Assembly (NCBI GenBank): GCA_902651635.1 | Contig: CACRSC010000036.1 | Span: 22,691 to 55,198 of the forward strand | Source: Mastigamoeba balamuthi | Taxonomy: Eukaryota; Evosea; Mastigamoebida; Mastigamoebidae | Direction of reading: 5' to 3' | DNA: 32,508 bases | Shown: piece after piece, positions 9,384 to 19,827 of the stretch | Numbering within the stretch: the first letter of the stretch is position 1 | Layout: every line of letters starts with the position of its first letter | Notes under the pieces: generated by a model | Told to the model about the DNA's origin: nothing | Database searches by the model: none | What the model saw: the letters and a program-made list of their open reading frames with translations, nothing else | Translations under genes and position numbers: made by a program

Positions 9384-10330
9384 ATGCTCCCGATGCTCTC
9401 GGCACTGGGGTTCCCGACGCGGACCGAGGCGATCTTCGCTGCGCTGCAGGGCCCCGTGCTGCGCCTCTCGTCGCCCGTCGTGTGCATGTACCGCTCCTAC
9501 ACCCTCGAGCTGCTCCTCCCGCGTCGCTGGCGCCTCTCGCGGTCCCTCAGCTCCTCGGCCATCTGCTCGGCCCTCGCCGGCGCCCAGGTCGTGCGCGCGG
9601 ACACGCTGGCCAGGGAGCCCGTGCGGTGCAGCGTCTGCGGGCCCGTGCTGAGCCTCGCGGACGTGCGCTCCGACCCCAGCGGAGTCCCCGACGACCTCGA
9701 GAGCTACTGCGTCGCAGTCCGCGCCCTGTGCTCGTCGTCGCGCAGGCACCTGCACGCCCGCGGGCTCTCCGTTGTCGTGGCTCTCGACGGGAGCGTCTGC
9801 GTGTCCAGCGCGCCGTTCGCCATCTGCGCTCGTGACCGCCGGGGAGGCGCAGAGACAGCACGTCGTCCGCAGGCACCCGCGGGCATCGAAGTGATGCAGA
9901 AGGTCGCCGATGCACAGAGGGCGGACCTGATGCCGCAGGGACTGGGGCTGGCGATCGTGGTCGTCGTCATGAGGCCCGTGCTGCCCCCGGTGCTGCCGCT
10001 CGACTGCGGGCCCGCCATGTGGCAGGGCATGGTCAACATGCTGCAGACAGTCCCCGGCTTCCTCCTCCAGAAGCCTATCGTCTCGCTCGGTGGGGCCTCC
10101 CAGCCCATGCACACATTCTGCCGCATTGATTGCTCTCTCTCTCTCTCTCTGAAAGCGTGCGGTCTGCGCCTGCAGACATGGTTGTGGTGACGAGGGCCTA
10201 CAGAACCGTCGAAGACGCTGAGCGAGGCACAGTGATTGCTGTAAAGTACTCGAGGAACATCCTGCGCAACCCCCTCAACGTGGACGCGTCGGGAGCAGTG
10301 GAGGTGCTCGCCACCGTCAAGAGCTGGTAA
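9384..10330 (+). CDS. Orphan tandem family protein, copy 3
   Basis: Exon 1 is 9384-10089, exon 2 is 10176-10330, with an 86-nt intron containing a CT repeat. It encodes 286 residues. All family marks are present: TRTEAIFAALQGPVL, CMYRSYTLELLLPRRW, CSVCGPVL, FAICARDR, MRPVLPPVLPLDCGP, and YSRNILRNPLNVD in exon 2. Its exon 2 is exactly 155 nt, the same as in copies 1 and 2. An alternative start is the ATG at 9393. The gene converges on the M28 peptidase gene, leaving 120 bp between the stops. As with the other copies, no function can be assigned from the sequence. Confidence 0.85.
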
Positions 10331-10450
10331 GCCCCCCTCCGAGGCGCCGCCGGGCGTTCGCATACAGCCGGCCCAATACGACGTTCTGCTTTGCTTTGTT
10401 GTTTTCCTATCGACATTTGCGCATGGGCCGAGTGCGGGGCCTCGATGCCC

Positions 10451-12366
10451 TCAGGTGAACACGGGGACGTAGTCGGACACTGCAAGGCCATACGCAGCGC
10501 GCAGGACGAGGCGGGCGTGCTGGGCCATGCCGGAGAGTTCCACGTCGTCGGTGTAGACGTCCTCGGGCTGGTGGTAGCGCCTGCCAAAGTACTCGTCCCA
10601 TAGGGCCCGCTTGGTGTACTCGGGGCCCTTGGCCCTGCTGCGCTGCCCCGGGAACACCCAGACTGCCGGCACGCCGGCCTTGACAAAGCTGTACTGGTCC
10701 CCGCGGAACACGAAGCCGCTGGCCGGGGGCGTGGGGTCGTCGCTGAGCGCCATGCCCTCCTGGGAGGCGGCCCACGCGAGCACGCGGCTGCCCAGCGTGC
10801 TCAGCTCGCGCCCCAGCACGCAGGCGTCCTCGGTCTCACCCCACGCGTTGGCCACGTCGACGTTGAGGTCCGCCAGGAACGTGCAGCCGCGCAGGGCCTC
10901 GGGATGGCAGCGGGCAAAGTGGGCCGAGCCCAGCATCCCCGTCTCCTCGGCCGTGGGGAACACGAACACGACGCTGCGGCGGGGGCGCGGGGCGGAGCCT
11001 CCGGCGACGGCGCGGGCGAGGGAGACGGCGCCGGCGAGGACGACGGCGACGCCGCTGGCGTTGTCGAGGGCGCCGCAGAAGACGGCGCCGTCAGAGGGCC
11101 GCGTGCCCAGGTGGTCGACGTGCGCGCTGACGACGACGGCCTCGTCGGGCCTCTCGCTGCCCTCGACAACGGCGGCCGTGTTGGTCCCGCAGAAGCTCTC
11201 GACCGCTGAGGGGAGGGCGGAGAGCAGCAGCAGGGCAGGTCAGCGCCTCTGCAGGGGCTGCGGGTGCCCGCACTGAACGAGCAGGCAAGCGAGACGAGCA
11301 GGCCAAGGGCGATGGGGCGGAAGTCGGGCGACTGGGCGGCAGCGAGCCAGCCGGAGAGCGAGGAGCCCGCCAGCCGGGCGAGGCGGTCGGCCGCCTGCTG
11401 CGTGACCCACCCGGCGAACTCGAGCGGGTGCTCGTCGCCCCCGCCGGGGCTGCTGGTGACCGCGCAGCTCCAGCTGCTGCGGACGACTGCCCACGGGTAC
11501 GACGCCGTCTCGAGCGTGTGGACGAGCAGCACCGCCTTGGCCCTCCGCCTGGCGGCCTCCTCCAGCCTCCAGTGCGGCCCAGGGAGGTCAGTGGTCGAGG
11601 GGAGATGAGGGGAGGGAGGCAGAGGCAGAGGCACTTGTAGGTCCAGCGGCCAGGGTACGCCAGGGGCTTGCCGGCCCAGGGGCCCGTGGTGGGCTGGCTC
11701 ACGAGGCTCACGACGACCTTGCCCTCGACGCTGGCCCCCTGCACGATCGCGGGCGGGCGGTGAGGGTCGGCGAGCTGGGAGGGCGTGGGAGGGGTGCGCA
11801 GGGGACCTTGTAGTCGTCCCAGCCCAGCCTGGAGGGGTCGCTGATGCCGTAGCCCACGAACACCAGCTCTGCGGTGGCCGCTGAGTCGAGGGCGAGCGAT
11901 GCGAGGGCAGGGGGACCAGCAGGGGAGGGAGTGGCACCGTCGGATGCCAGCGAGACTGCGCCCGTGGGCAGGCTGGTGGTGCCCACGTAGTCGTCGGACC
12001 ACTCGAGCTCCGTGGCGTCGGGTCCGCTCGCCTGCGCGACGCGGATCCTCCCGTGCTCGGAGGGCACGACACGCTGCGGGACGAATCAGGCGATGAGGAG
12101 GGAGGAGCAATGGAGGTCGCAGGGGCCGGGGCACACGGGCGGACCACCAGGGGAACGGCCTGGAAGAAGGTGTGGCTGTCCCCGGCTGGGCAGAGCCCGT
12201 TGGAGGACAGGTGGCTCGCGAGGTACTTGGCAGCGAGGCTCTCGCCACGCGAGCCAGGCAGACGCCCCTCGAGCAGCGCATCTCCCAGAAACATCATGTG
12301 CGCACGCAGGGCCTCGCTCGTGATGCCCGAGAGAACGGAGGGCGGAAAACCCTCGGGGAGACTCAT
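10451..12366 (-). CDS. M28-family zinc metallopeptidase
   Basis: Five exons on the minus strand: 12145-12366, 11807-12073, 11635-11738, 11274-11566 and 10451-11205. Together they give 1,641 nt and 546 residues in one frame. The catalytic half carries the M28 metal and active-site signatures: HVDHLG (first zinc histidine and its aspartate), GALDNASG (bridging aspartate), FPTAEETGMLGS (general-base and zinc glutamates), LNVDV, and a late histidine in RYHQPEDVY. The N-terminal half (FFQAVPLV, VFVGYGISDPSRLGWDDY, GKVVVSL) resembles the protease-associated insert region of M28 aminopeptidases. No clear signal peptide is visible, so the location is uncertain. It should remove N-terminal residues or process peptides with two zinc ions. 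Introns are 68-71 nt. Family assignment is firm; substrate is unknown. Confidence 0.9.
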
Positions 12367-12470
12367 CTGCGCAGGGTTTACTCAACAGCGATTCCGGCCA
12401 GTTCTGCGAACAAATCAGATTTGATTGTGGTGGGGTTTTAAATGATCTTTTCTATTTATTCTTAACGTAA

Positions 12471-12542
12471 TCCGAAGTGGTGTAGTTGGTAACATAAGCG
12501 GCTCTCACCTGCTTGCCCCGGGTTCGATTCCCGGCTTCGGAA
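12471..12542 (+). tRNA. tRNA-Glu (anticodon CTC)
   Basis: The cloverleaf folds by eye. The acceptor stem is TCCGAAG/CTTCGGA (7 bp), the D stem GTGT/ACAT, the anticodon stem AGCGG/CTGCT with loop CTCTCAC (anticodon CTC, reading GAG), and the T arm CCGGG-TTCGATT-CCCGG. The discriminator base is A at 12542. There is no intron and no encoded CCA. It sits between the divergent M28 peptidase and RasGAP genes in a locally AT-rich gap. Confidence 0.92.
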
Positions 12543-12743
12543 CTTATTATTCTCCTGGTTGCCCCTCTCACACAAGAGAGAAATCTAAATCACGCCTCAG
12601 AGAGCCGGTTGCGTCAATTGCGTGCCATCTTTTTCATCACTCGCTGGCTGCGGGGTCGCCTGCCGTAGTGCCAAGCCGGCAACGCGTACGGACCCCTCCC
12701 AGTTCTCGAATGATCACCGGCAACCGCAGGCAAAAGCGGGCCC

Positions 12744-15700
12744 ATGACGGAGGCAACGGCGGCCGACGCGTTGAAGCCCGCTCGCACCATTGTATGGAAG
12801 CAGCGCAGCTGGCTCGACGCCGCGGCGACCTACAAGCGCCTGGTGACGCTGCTGTCCAACGACCTCGCGTGCGCCAGCACGCCCACACCAAACCCCACAC
12901 CCCCACCTGCCGAAAAATCTAGATTTTCCTCCGCCTGTCACCGGTCGTGTCCCAACCGCGTCCGGTGGACACACTGCCAAAAGAGCTCATGGGCCGGGGT
13001 GACGCAGGGTCACGAAGACTCTGGGCGAGCTGGTCGATGTGTCGGACCACGACACCTTTGCGAGGGTTGTGGTCAGCATCTTCAACGAGACGGGCAGGGT
13101 GCTGCCGCTCGTGCGCTCGTTCATCGTCGGGGAGCTCGAGAACGCAACCCCGGCCACAAAGAACAGCGCCATGCGCGGGAACACCGTCACCAGCAAGCTC
13201 GAGGGCGCGTATGTGGAGATGTCACATCAACTTTGCAGGAATTCAACTGACAACGGCATCTCCACACCCTCGCCGGCACTGGTGCCCCTCTCGCCCGCCC
13301 AGGTATGTGAGGACCATAGCGAAGGACTATATCAGGACAGTGCTCAGCGACCTGGTGACCTCGGTGGCACAGGACCCCGACCTGGACCTCGAAATTGACA
13401 CTGGGTGTGTTTCTTACTTTTTGAAGGAAGATTCTCGTATCTAGCGTTCTGATTCCATGTTTGCGCTGCGGTATCTTCGCCCTTTTCCCCAAAGGCGCCT
13501 GGAGAGGCAGCCGCTGGTGGACGACCTGGACGCTGTGCTGAACAGCCACAGGGAGATGCTCGAGAACCTTGTCATGGCGTTCGTGTACCGCATCACCGAC
13601 AAGGACATGATCAGCCGCATGCCACGCGAATTGCGCGCCATTTCCTTCTACATCGCCGAGTCGGCCAAGCAGCACGCTCCCGAGTGCTGCATGCCCCTCG
13701 TCGGAGGCTTCCTGATGCTCCGGTACACACGCCTCGTCCCCTCTCCTCTTCCCGCCTCACTTTTGGTTCACTTTTCTGACACGTCACTGCAACGCAATGT
13801 TTCTTTTTTGTTGCTGTTGCTGTTTGTTGTTGGATGCGCTGCGTGCACGGCTCAGGTGCTTCGCTCCGGCGATTGTCACGCCGGAGGTGTCGGGGCTTCT
13901 GACGCCGGACGTCTCGTGCACGGGGAAGGCGCACCGCAATCTCGTTCTCGTGGCCAAGGTCCTGCAGAGCATCTCGAACCACTCGACCGTCCTGCCCTCA
14001 AAGGAGCGCTACATGCTCCCTCTCGCCCCCTTCATCAAGGTCCGCTGTCTGCCGCCTTTCCTGTGCGCCACCTCGCCGCAGCCGCTGACACGCGACGCAG
14101 GAGACGAGCAAGAGGATGCAGGAGTACCTGGAGCAGGTGGCCACCGACCCGCTGCGCCAGAACTTTGGCGACCTGGAGACGGCGCCGTGCAGCGTGGCAG
14201 ACGTCGACGTGTCGGACATCGACCTGCAGGACCTGTTCGAGCTGCACCGCCTCGTCGACAGCTGCGTCCCGCGCCTGCTCGCCAAGTACAAGGCCCCGCC
14301 GCCCTCCTCCGCGGGCCCCCGCGGCTCTGGCGGCTCGTGGGTCTCGAGCCGCACGACCCGAGTCCGCAAAGAGCTCGTGGACCTCCTCGAGAGCCTCGGC
14401 CCGCCCCCCTTCTTCGGCTCGCAGCACCACAAGCTGCGCCTGGGAGACACGAGCGAGGCCGCCGCAGTGGTGCCCTCGGCGGCGGGCGCTGGCGACCTGA
14501 CGCAGCTCGAGAGGGCGAGGTTCCTGTACCAGGGGCCCAACAGCGTGAGCGGAGCTGCGGTGTTCTACCTCGTCGTGAACCGCGTGACCCGCGAGTTCCT
14601 CGAGAACGTGAACCCGCTGATCGCGCACGTGTACCGCGTGATGGACGCGGCTGTCAACGCGGGGCCCTATGTGCTGATCGTCGACATGAGCTGGGCCACC
14701 CTGACGCTTGAGATGAAGAACCTCATCTATCACCACCTCGACAGTGTCTGGAAGCTCCTCTCGAGGAAGTACGTTGTGCAATCGTTCACACCCTTTGCTC
14801 ACTCGCTGCCCTCTGCTGCTCTCCTGGCCCTCTGTTCATCGGCTGACGCTGCTGGTGCTCCGCAGCTACAAGAAGAACATACAGCAGATATACATCATAC
14901 ACCCCGACACGTTCACGCGGGCGCTGCTGTTCTTCATGAGGACGGTGGTGTCGCGCAAGCTGTGGCGCAAGGTGACCGAGGTCTACAACTGGAAGTCGCT
15001 GACGGCGATCCTGCGGCCCGAGGACATCGCGCTGCCCGAAGGCAGCAAGAGCTTCATCACCAAGTCGTACAGGCTCGTCAAGGGCAACGCCAAGGGCAAG
15101 CGCCAGGAGCGCCTGATCAAGTTCACCCTCGACTCGCTCCTCAACATCGACCCCAAGACGCGCAAGATCAAGAACGAGAAGAAGCTCGCGGACATCGTGG
15201 AGATCGTCGGCGAGGTCGGCGGCTCGACGCTCGTGCTCTTCTTCGCGGGCGACGCGCTGCCCGCGGCCGGCGGCACGGGCCTGTTCGGCCTGCACGCGAA
15301 CCCCGTCGACAAGCTGCGCAGGACGTACTTCTGCAACAGCCCGCAGGAGCGCGACTCGATCATGGCGGACATCTTCACGTGCGGCTTCAAGAAGGCCCAG
15401 CAGAAGCTGCCGCAGGAGTTCCCCGTCGTCAAGGTCAACCGGGCCGGCAAGGCGCAGGAGCGCCTGTTCAAGCTGACCATCGACTCGGTGATGAACCTCG
15501 ACAACCAGCAGCGCATCAAGACCGAGGTCAGCTTCGCGGGCATCGAGGAGGTGCGCGTGGACCCGACGCTGCAGGACGTGCTCTGGCTCAAGTACAAGGC
15601 CGACGCCAGCTGGCGCAAGATCATCTGCGGCTCGCCCGAGCAGCTCCAGCGCGCCCTCCTCGAGGGCATGCGCCAGTACCAGTCGGACCCCGCCGACGAC

Positions 15701-15831
15701 CAGCCTTCCCTCGACCTCTCCGTGAGCCCGGCTCGCCTTCTCTCTGCCACTGCCACTGCGCCGGTTCTCACAGCGGGTTCGTTTTTTTGTGTGTGTGCGT
15801 GTGTGTGCAGGAGGCGGACGGGAGGTTCTGA
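12744..15831 (+). CDS. Neurofibromin-like RasGAP with Sec14 and tandem PH-like domains
   Basis: Eight exons: 12744-12868, 13008-13208, 13303-13404, 13495-13722, 13856-14039, 14101-14768, 14866-15721 and 15811-15831. They join to 2,385 nt (794 residues). The RasGAP domain spans roughly 30-340: AMRGNTVTSK holds the likely arginine finger (R98), and FLMLRCFAPAIVTP matches the conserved FLR...PAI motif. A CRAL-TRIO/Sec14-type domain follows at about 421-555 (FLYQGPNS, VLIVDMSW, IYIIHPD), then two similar PH-like units (about 568-685 and 686-775), each starting V(K/V)...GK(R/A)QER and an (I/L)FK(F/L)T(L/I)DS block. The RasGAP-Sec14-PH order is that of neurofibromin, which switches off Ras at membranes; here the large flanking regions of animal NF1 are absent. 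Introns are 61-139 nt. The last exon encodes only six residues plus the stop. Confidence 0.93.
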
Positions 15832-16231
15832 GTGTGCACGAAAACAAACTACAAAGCGTATTCCCGCAATACAACACAACAGCTGGGGGAAATGAACAAT
15901 GTCATTTGCAGTATGTGGGCAGGCGCAGCCAGCTCCCTCTTTGGCGACTTTGTGCGATCTGGTTCTCGTTGCCATGCATTGATGGGGCTGCCCCTTTTTT
16001 TGTTTTTGAAAATCGTACGACAACGCACTGGAACCCGCAAAGCTCTCGGATCAGTGCGATGTGGAATCGGAAGCACAGCAGCGCCTTATGCGCACCCGCT
16101 GCTCTGCCTCCCGAAAGTTGGTCGAAGAGATATTTTGCCCCCGCTTCCTGCGTCAGAGCTTCTGACGTATCCGCTTCTCGCCTCTCTGGCTGCTTTTGCT
16201 GTTTTCCTCAACTCTCCCCCCCTCTCCGACG
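15832..16231. other. Intergenic region between RasGAP and MRH-protein genes
   Basis: Non-coding by my reading. It should hold the 3' end of the RasGAP message and the promoter of the next gene. A pyrimidine-rich run lies just before the start at 16232. Open frames crossing it have no domain. Confidence 0.45.
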
Positions 16232-17570
16232 ATGTCGAGGGCCGCACTCACCGTCCTCCTGGTGCTCGTTGGCGCCGCCGTTGTCGCTTCTGTGCGCCCC
16301 CCCTGTCTCCTCACGCCCCCCTGTGCCGTCCCCGGGCTGCAGCCCCCGGCCCTGCTGGCCCCCGCCCCCTTTTTTTCCGCTGGGGGTGTGGTGTGTGGGT
16401 GTGGGCAAACCGCGCTGTTACTGTGCCCCTCTGTGGGCCCGGACAGTACCCCCTCCCCCGCCCGCCACTGAGGGAGGCCATGTGACGCGGCGCTGACGCG
16501 ACGTGACGCGACACGGGTCGCCTGTCTCCTCCCCTCCCCAGGTCGACTGCGTGGCCACCATCGAGGACGCCGCCACCAAGAAGTACTACCGCTTCGATCT
16601 CTCGTCGATGCACCACGCCGCGGGGTGCGCGCGCAGCCCCGCCCTTGGCCCGCACCCTCCCGCTGCCCCCGCGCCAGCGGCAGCTGTGCCCGTGGGGGGC
16701 GGAGACGCTGCTGGGGCTCTTTTCCCCCCTTCCCGAGAGCCCGCGCGGAAGATGATGGACTCACGGGGACTCGATCCTACGGCCCCAGCGCCCCGGACCT
16801 GACGTTCAAGGACTACTCGAAGAACACGTACAGCGTCAACGTGTGCGGCGAGACCACGGCGACGTGCGCCGGCCAGGCCGTCTGCCAGACCGACTCGAGA
16901 GGCACCGTGCACGGCTGCGGCTCCACCAGCAAGCAGGTCTTCAAGGCCACCAGTGCGCAAACCCAAATCCAGTTTGCCCCCGCCGAATTCATTTCCAATT
17001 CCAATAATAATGAGCGACACTCGTCTGACCTCTCCGCGGCGCCGCACTGGCAGACCAGACCGGCGTGACGGTCGACAAGGGCGTCATTGTGGAGTACTGG
17101 GGCGGGCAGAGGTGCACCGACGGCCCCGAGCGCCACTCGGCGCTGATCATCAGCTGCGTGTCGGGCAAGGCCCCCACGATCACCGGCGCCACTGAGGTCG
17201 CCTGCGGGTACACGCTCATGGTCCAGGCCGACGCGGGCTGCGGCAAGGAGGTGCCCAAGCCCGGGCCCAGCCCCAAGAACGGCGGCGGCCTGAGCGCCGC
17301 GTCGATCATCCTCATCGTGCTGCTCGTCGTCGTCGTCATCTACTTCGCCGCGGGCGCCTGGTACCAGTGGAAGTTCAAGAACGCCGAGCAGCCCGTCGAG
17401 TTCGTCATACACCACGAGTTCTGGCTCGCCATCCCGCTCCTCGTCAAGGTCCGAGAAATGCCTGCGCCACGTCACTCCCGATTCCGCGCCGACTCACGAT
17501 CGAAACCTCGCAGGACGGTGCGTGCTTTGCCGCGCATGGGTTCAAGAGGGGCGACTACACCGCCGTCTGA
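16232..17570 (+). CDS. MRH-domain type I membrane protein (mannose-6-phosphate-receptor-like)
   Basis: Exons: 16232-16291, 16542-16624, an exon ending at 16952, 17054-17448 and 17514-17570. The third exon may begin at 16789 (252-residue product) or 16738 (269 residues); both keep the frame. A signal peptide (MSRAALTVLLVLVGAAVVAS) fills exon 1. The lumenal part has the cysteine pattern of an MRH domain: FDLSSM, VNVCGET..C, WGGQRC, IISC, then CGYTLM and CG before the membrane. A proline-rich stalk leads to one hydrophobic segment (SIILIVLLVVVVIYFAAGAW). The cytosolic tail ends FWLAIPLLVK-DGACF, the tail pattern I associate with cation-dependent mannose-6-phosphate-receptor and Atg27-like proteins. 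A role in lysosomal enzyme sorting or vesicle traffic is likely; ligand is unproven. An NQT sequon lies at the exon 3/4 junction. Confidence 0.85.
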
Positions 17571-17908
17571 GAATGAGTTAAGTTTGTCGAGCAAAGGGGG
17601 CCTGGGCTGGCAGTACATGACGCCCCGCCATCCCCCTCCCCCGAATAGAAAAAGAAACACAATCAAAACAGCCACAGTCACGAAACACCAGATCCGCTTC
17701 CCCCTTGTGCATCTTTGTTACACCCGCCCCCGCGTAAGGGCGAAGGGACTGGGCTCCGGGACCCTACCGTGTTGACATCGAGAATCTTCCTTGACTTTTC
17801 TCCGACGTGTCACAGATTCTTCCCCGCTGGTGCTCGGAAAATATCCTGGAGGATCTTTATGCATCTGCTGTGAGTCCTCGCCCACAAAAGGCGCCTACGC
17901 GGGGCAGA
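17571..17908. other. Intergenic region upstream of TMEM120 homologue
   Basis: No coding signal of its own. It contains the 3' end of the MRH gene and the presumed promoter and 5' leader of the next gene. No repeat or RNA is seen. Confidence 0.4.
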
Positions 17909-19477
17909 ATGGCAGACATGGAGGCCAAGGTGGCGGCGTTCAACCAGGCGCAGCAGGAGGCCGAGGCGCGCGCGCGCGGCTTCTACGCGGCCGTCAACGC
18001 CGAGTTCAAGAAGCTCGACGACATTGTGCTCGCGCTCTCGTCGCAGCGCAAGGAGCTCGCGCGCCTCTCGGACGAGCTGCGCGCCGCCGCGGCCTCGGGC
18101 AGCGCCGAGGCCCGCTCCGCGCTGCAGCAGCTCGACCGCGACAGCGTCTCGCGCAGGCTCAGCGACCTCAACAAGCTCATCGCGCCCGATTACGGCGGGT
18201 GACGTGCCCCCCTCTCCTCTCTCCTCTGCTCTCCCCTCCCCTCTTCCGTTTCCCGTCGGTTCCGGGGGCGGGGCGGCCGCCGGGGGCTGGCGGGGCGCGG
18301 GGAGGCGGGCCATACGCGCTGGAAAACGGCGCGGGCGGCGCAAGAGACGGGCGGTTGGGGCGCTGAAACGTCAGGAGGCGGCAACTGACTGTTTTCCGCC
18401 TGTGACATCAACGTTGTGCCCAACGCGAATCCCCCCCACGGCAGGAATCTCCTCCTGGTCTGACGTGACGTGTGATGTGTGACGTAAGCGCAGGGTCTGG
18501 GCCAGGATGTTCCTGGGCAAGGTCAACGCCAAGGTCTACAGAGAAGGCGAGCGCTACGTGATGAAGAACGAGTACGAGAAGTTCAAGAACAAGCAGCTGC
18601 TCCCGTTCCTCGTGCTCGTGTTCTTCTCGGCCTACCTGCACCACTCGGTCATCGCGCACACGCTGCTGCAGGCGCGTTGGAAATATCTGCCACGTCACCA
18701 CACGCTAAGCGCCCTGCTGGCCAACAGGTGTGGTCGCTGTTCTACTTCTCGTCCCTCGCCCTGAGGGAGAACCTGCTGCGCGTCAACGGCTCGACGATCC
18801 GGACGTGGTGGGTGACGCACCACTACCTGTCCTCGGTGCTCAGCCTGGTCTTCATCGTGTGGCCCGTGAGCTCCGCCACATTCCAGGAGTTCCAGCCCGT
18901 CTTCTTCTACTACTGCGTCTGCCAAGGTAGCCAGCCCAGCGCAGCACTGCCGCATCAGCTGACAGTGGCCCCCGCGACCAGCGCTCGTGCAGTTCCTGCT
19001 CAACGCGTACCAGCGCCAGAGGCTGTACAACCTGGTGGCGCTGGGCAAGGCGAGCCCGATGGACGTGACGGGCGAGGCCTCTGTGCCGACGTCGTCGACG
19101 AGGTGCCAGATGCACATCATGGTGCTCTATCCCTTTGTGCTCTTTGTGCAGGGCTTCCAGCTCTACTGCTGCTACGTCCTCTCCAAGATTGCCTGGCGGA
19201 CACACATCGTCGACTGGGAGGTCGCCGCAGCCGCGGTCCTCTTCGCCATCCTCTTCTGCGGCAACTTCATCACGACCAACTTCACTTATTTCGAGAAGTG
19301 CGCCCCACTAATTCCAGGAAACACAATTCCAGGAATCTGGAGCTCACTGCCTACGTGATGTGGCACTCCCCTCTGTCGTGCAGGTACCGGCACTGGCGCA
19401 GGCACAGCCAGTCGACGACGCCGAGGATGGCGCAGGCAGCGGTGGCCGCGTCCGCAGCGGTCAAGAAGGCACTGTGA
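17909..19477 (+). CDS. TMEM120 (TACAN/TMPIT) family membrane protein
   Basis: Five exons: 17909-18198, 18494-18671, 18728-18926, 18982-19297 and 19384-19477, joining to 1,077 nt (358 residues), close to the family's usual length. Residues 1-95 form a charged helical coiled coil (MADMEAKVAAF... KKLDDIVLAL), as in TMEM120 proteins. The membrane part starts with FLGKVNAKV and YEKFKNKQ, then several hydrophobic helices, including the family's NGSTIRTWWVTHHYLSS stretch (WWxxHHY), VQFLLNAYQRQRLYNLVALG, and a final helix ending NFTYFEKYRHW. Animal relatives sit in the endoplasmic reticulum and nuclear envelope, affect fat-cell biology, and resemble fatty-acid elongases with bound coenzyme A. Intron 2 (18672-18727) begins GC rather than GT (CAG|GCGCGT). 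Confidence 0.92.
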
Positions 19478-19827
19478 TGGACGACGCGCAGCATGCCTGC
19501 GGGGGTCAGCATCGGCCAAGCACAGGGAGCCGACACCCCTGCGGGGGCACACACGGACAGTCTCACCCGCTAACTCCTTTTCTCTCTCCCCCTTCTCTCC
19601 TCACACCCCACCCGCCAAAGTGTCATAAGAAGCAAGATCTGGACTACACCACGCCGAGGATGTGCGTCGGTGGGGAGATGTCACGTCATGTATCATCTGG
19701 CTGTGAATACCCAATACCCAATATTGTATGACGTGACATATCCCCCCAGCGACTTCTGAATCTCCCTGAAGATATTCGCCGCGCACAGCTAGGAGTCTGG
19801 GTTGAGAAAAGGGACGCGCGTGGGGCT
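19478..19827. other. Intergenic region upstream of the receptor kinase
   Basis: The only notable structure is the inverted repeat at 19678-19739. Short open frames through this stretch lack domains. Confidence 0.45.
19678..19739. promoter_or_regulatory. 12-bp inverted repeat with CRE-like cores upstream of receptor kinase
   Basis: ATGTCACGTCAT (19678-19689) and ATGACGTGACAT (19728-19739) are perfect inverted copies separated by 38 bp. Each contains TGACGTGACAT on one strand, close to bZIP/CRE-type cores. The element lies about 90-150 bp before the kinase start and 200 bp after the TMEM120 stop. It could be a paired transcription-factor site or a hairpin in the 3' region of TMEM120. Confidence 0.5.
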
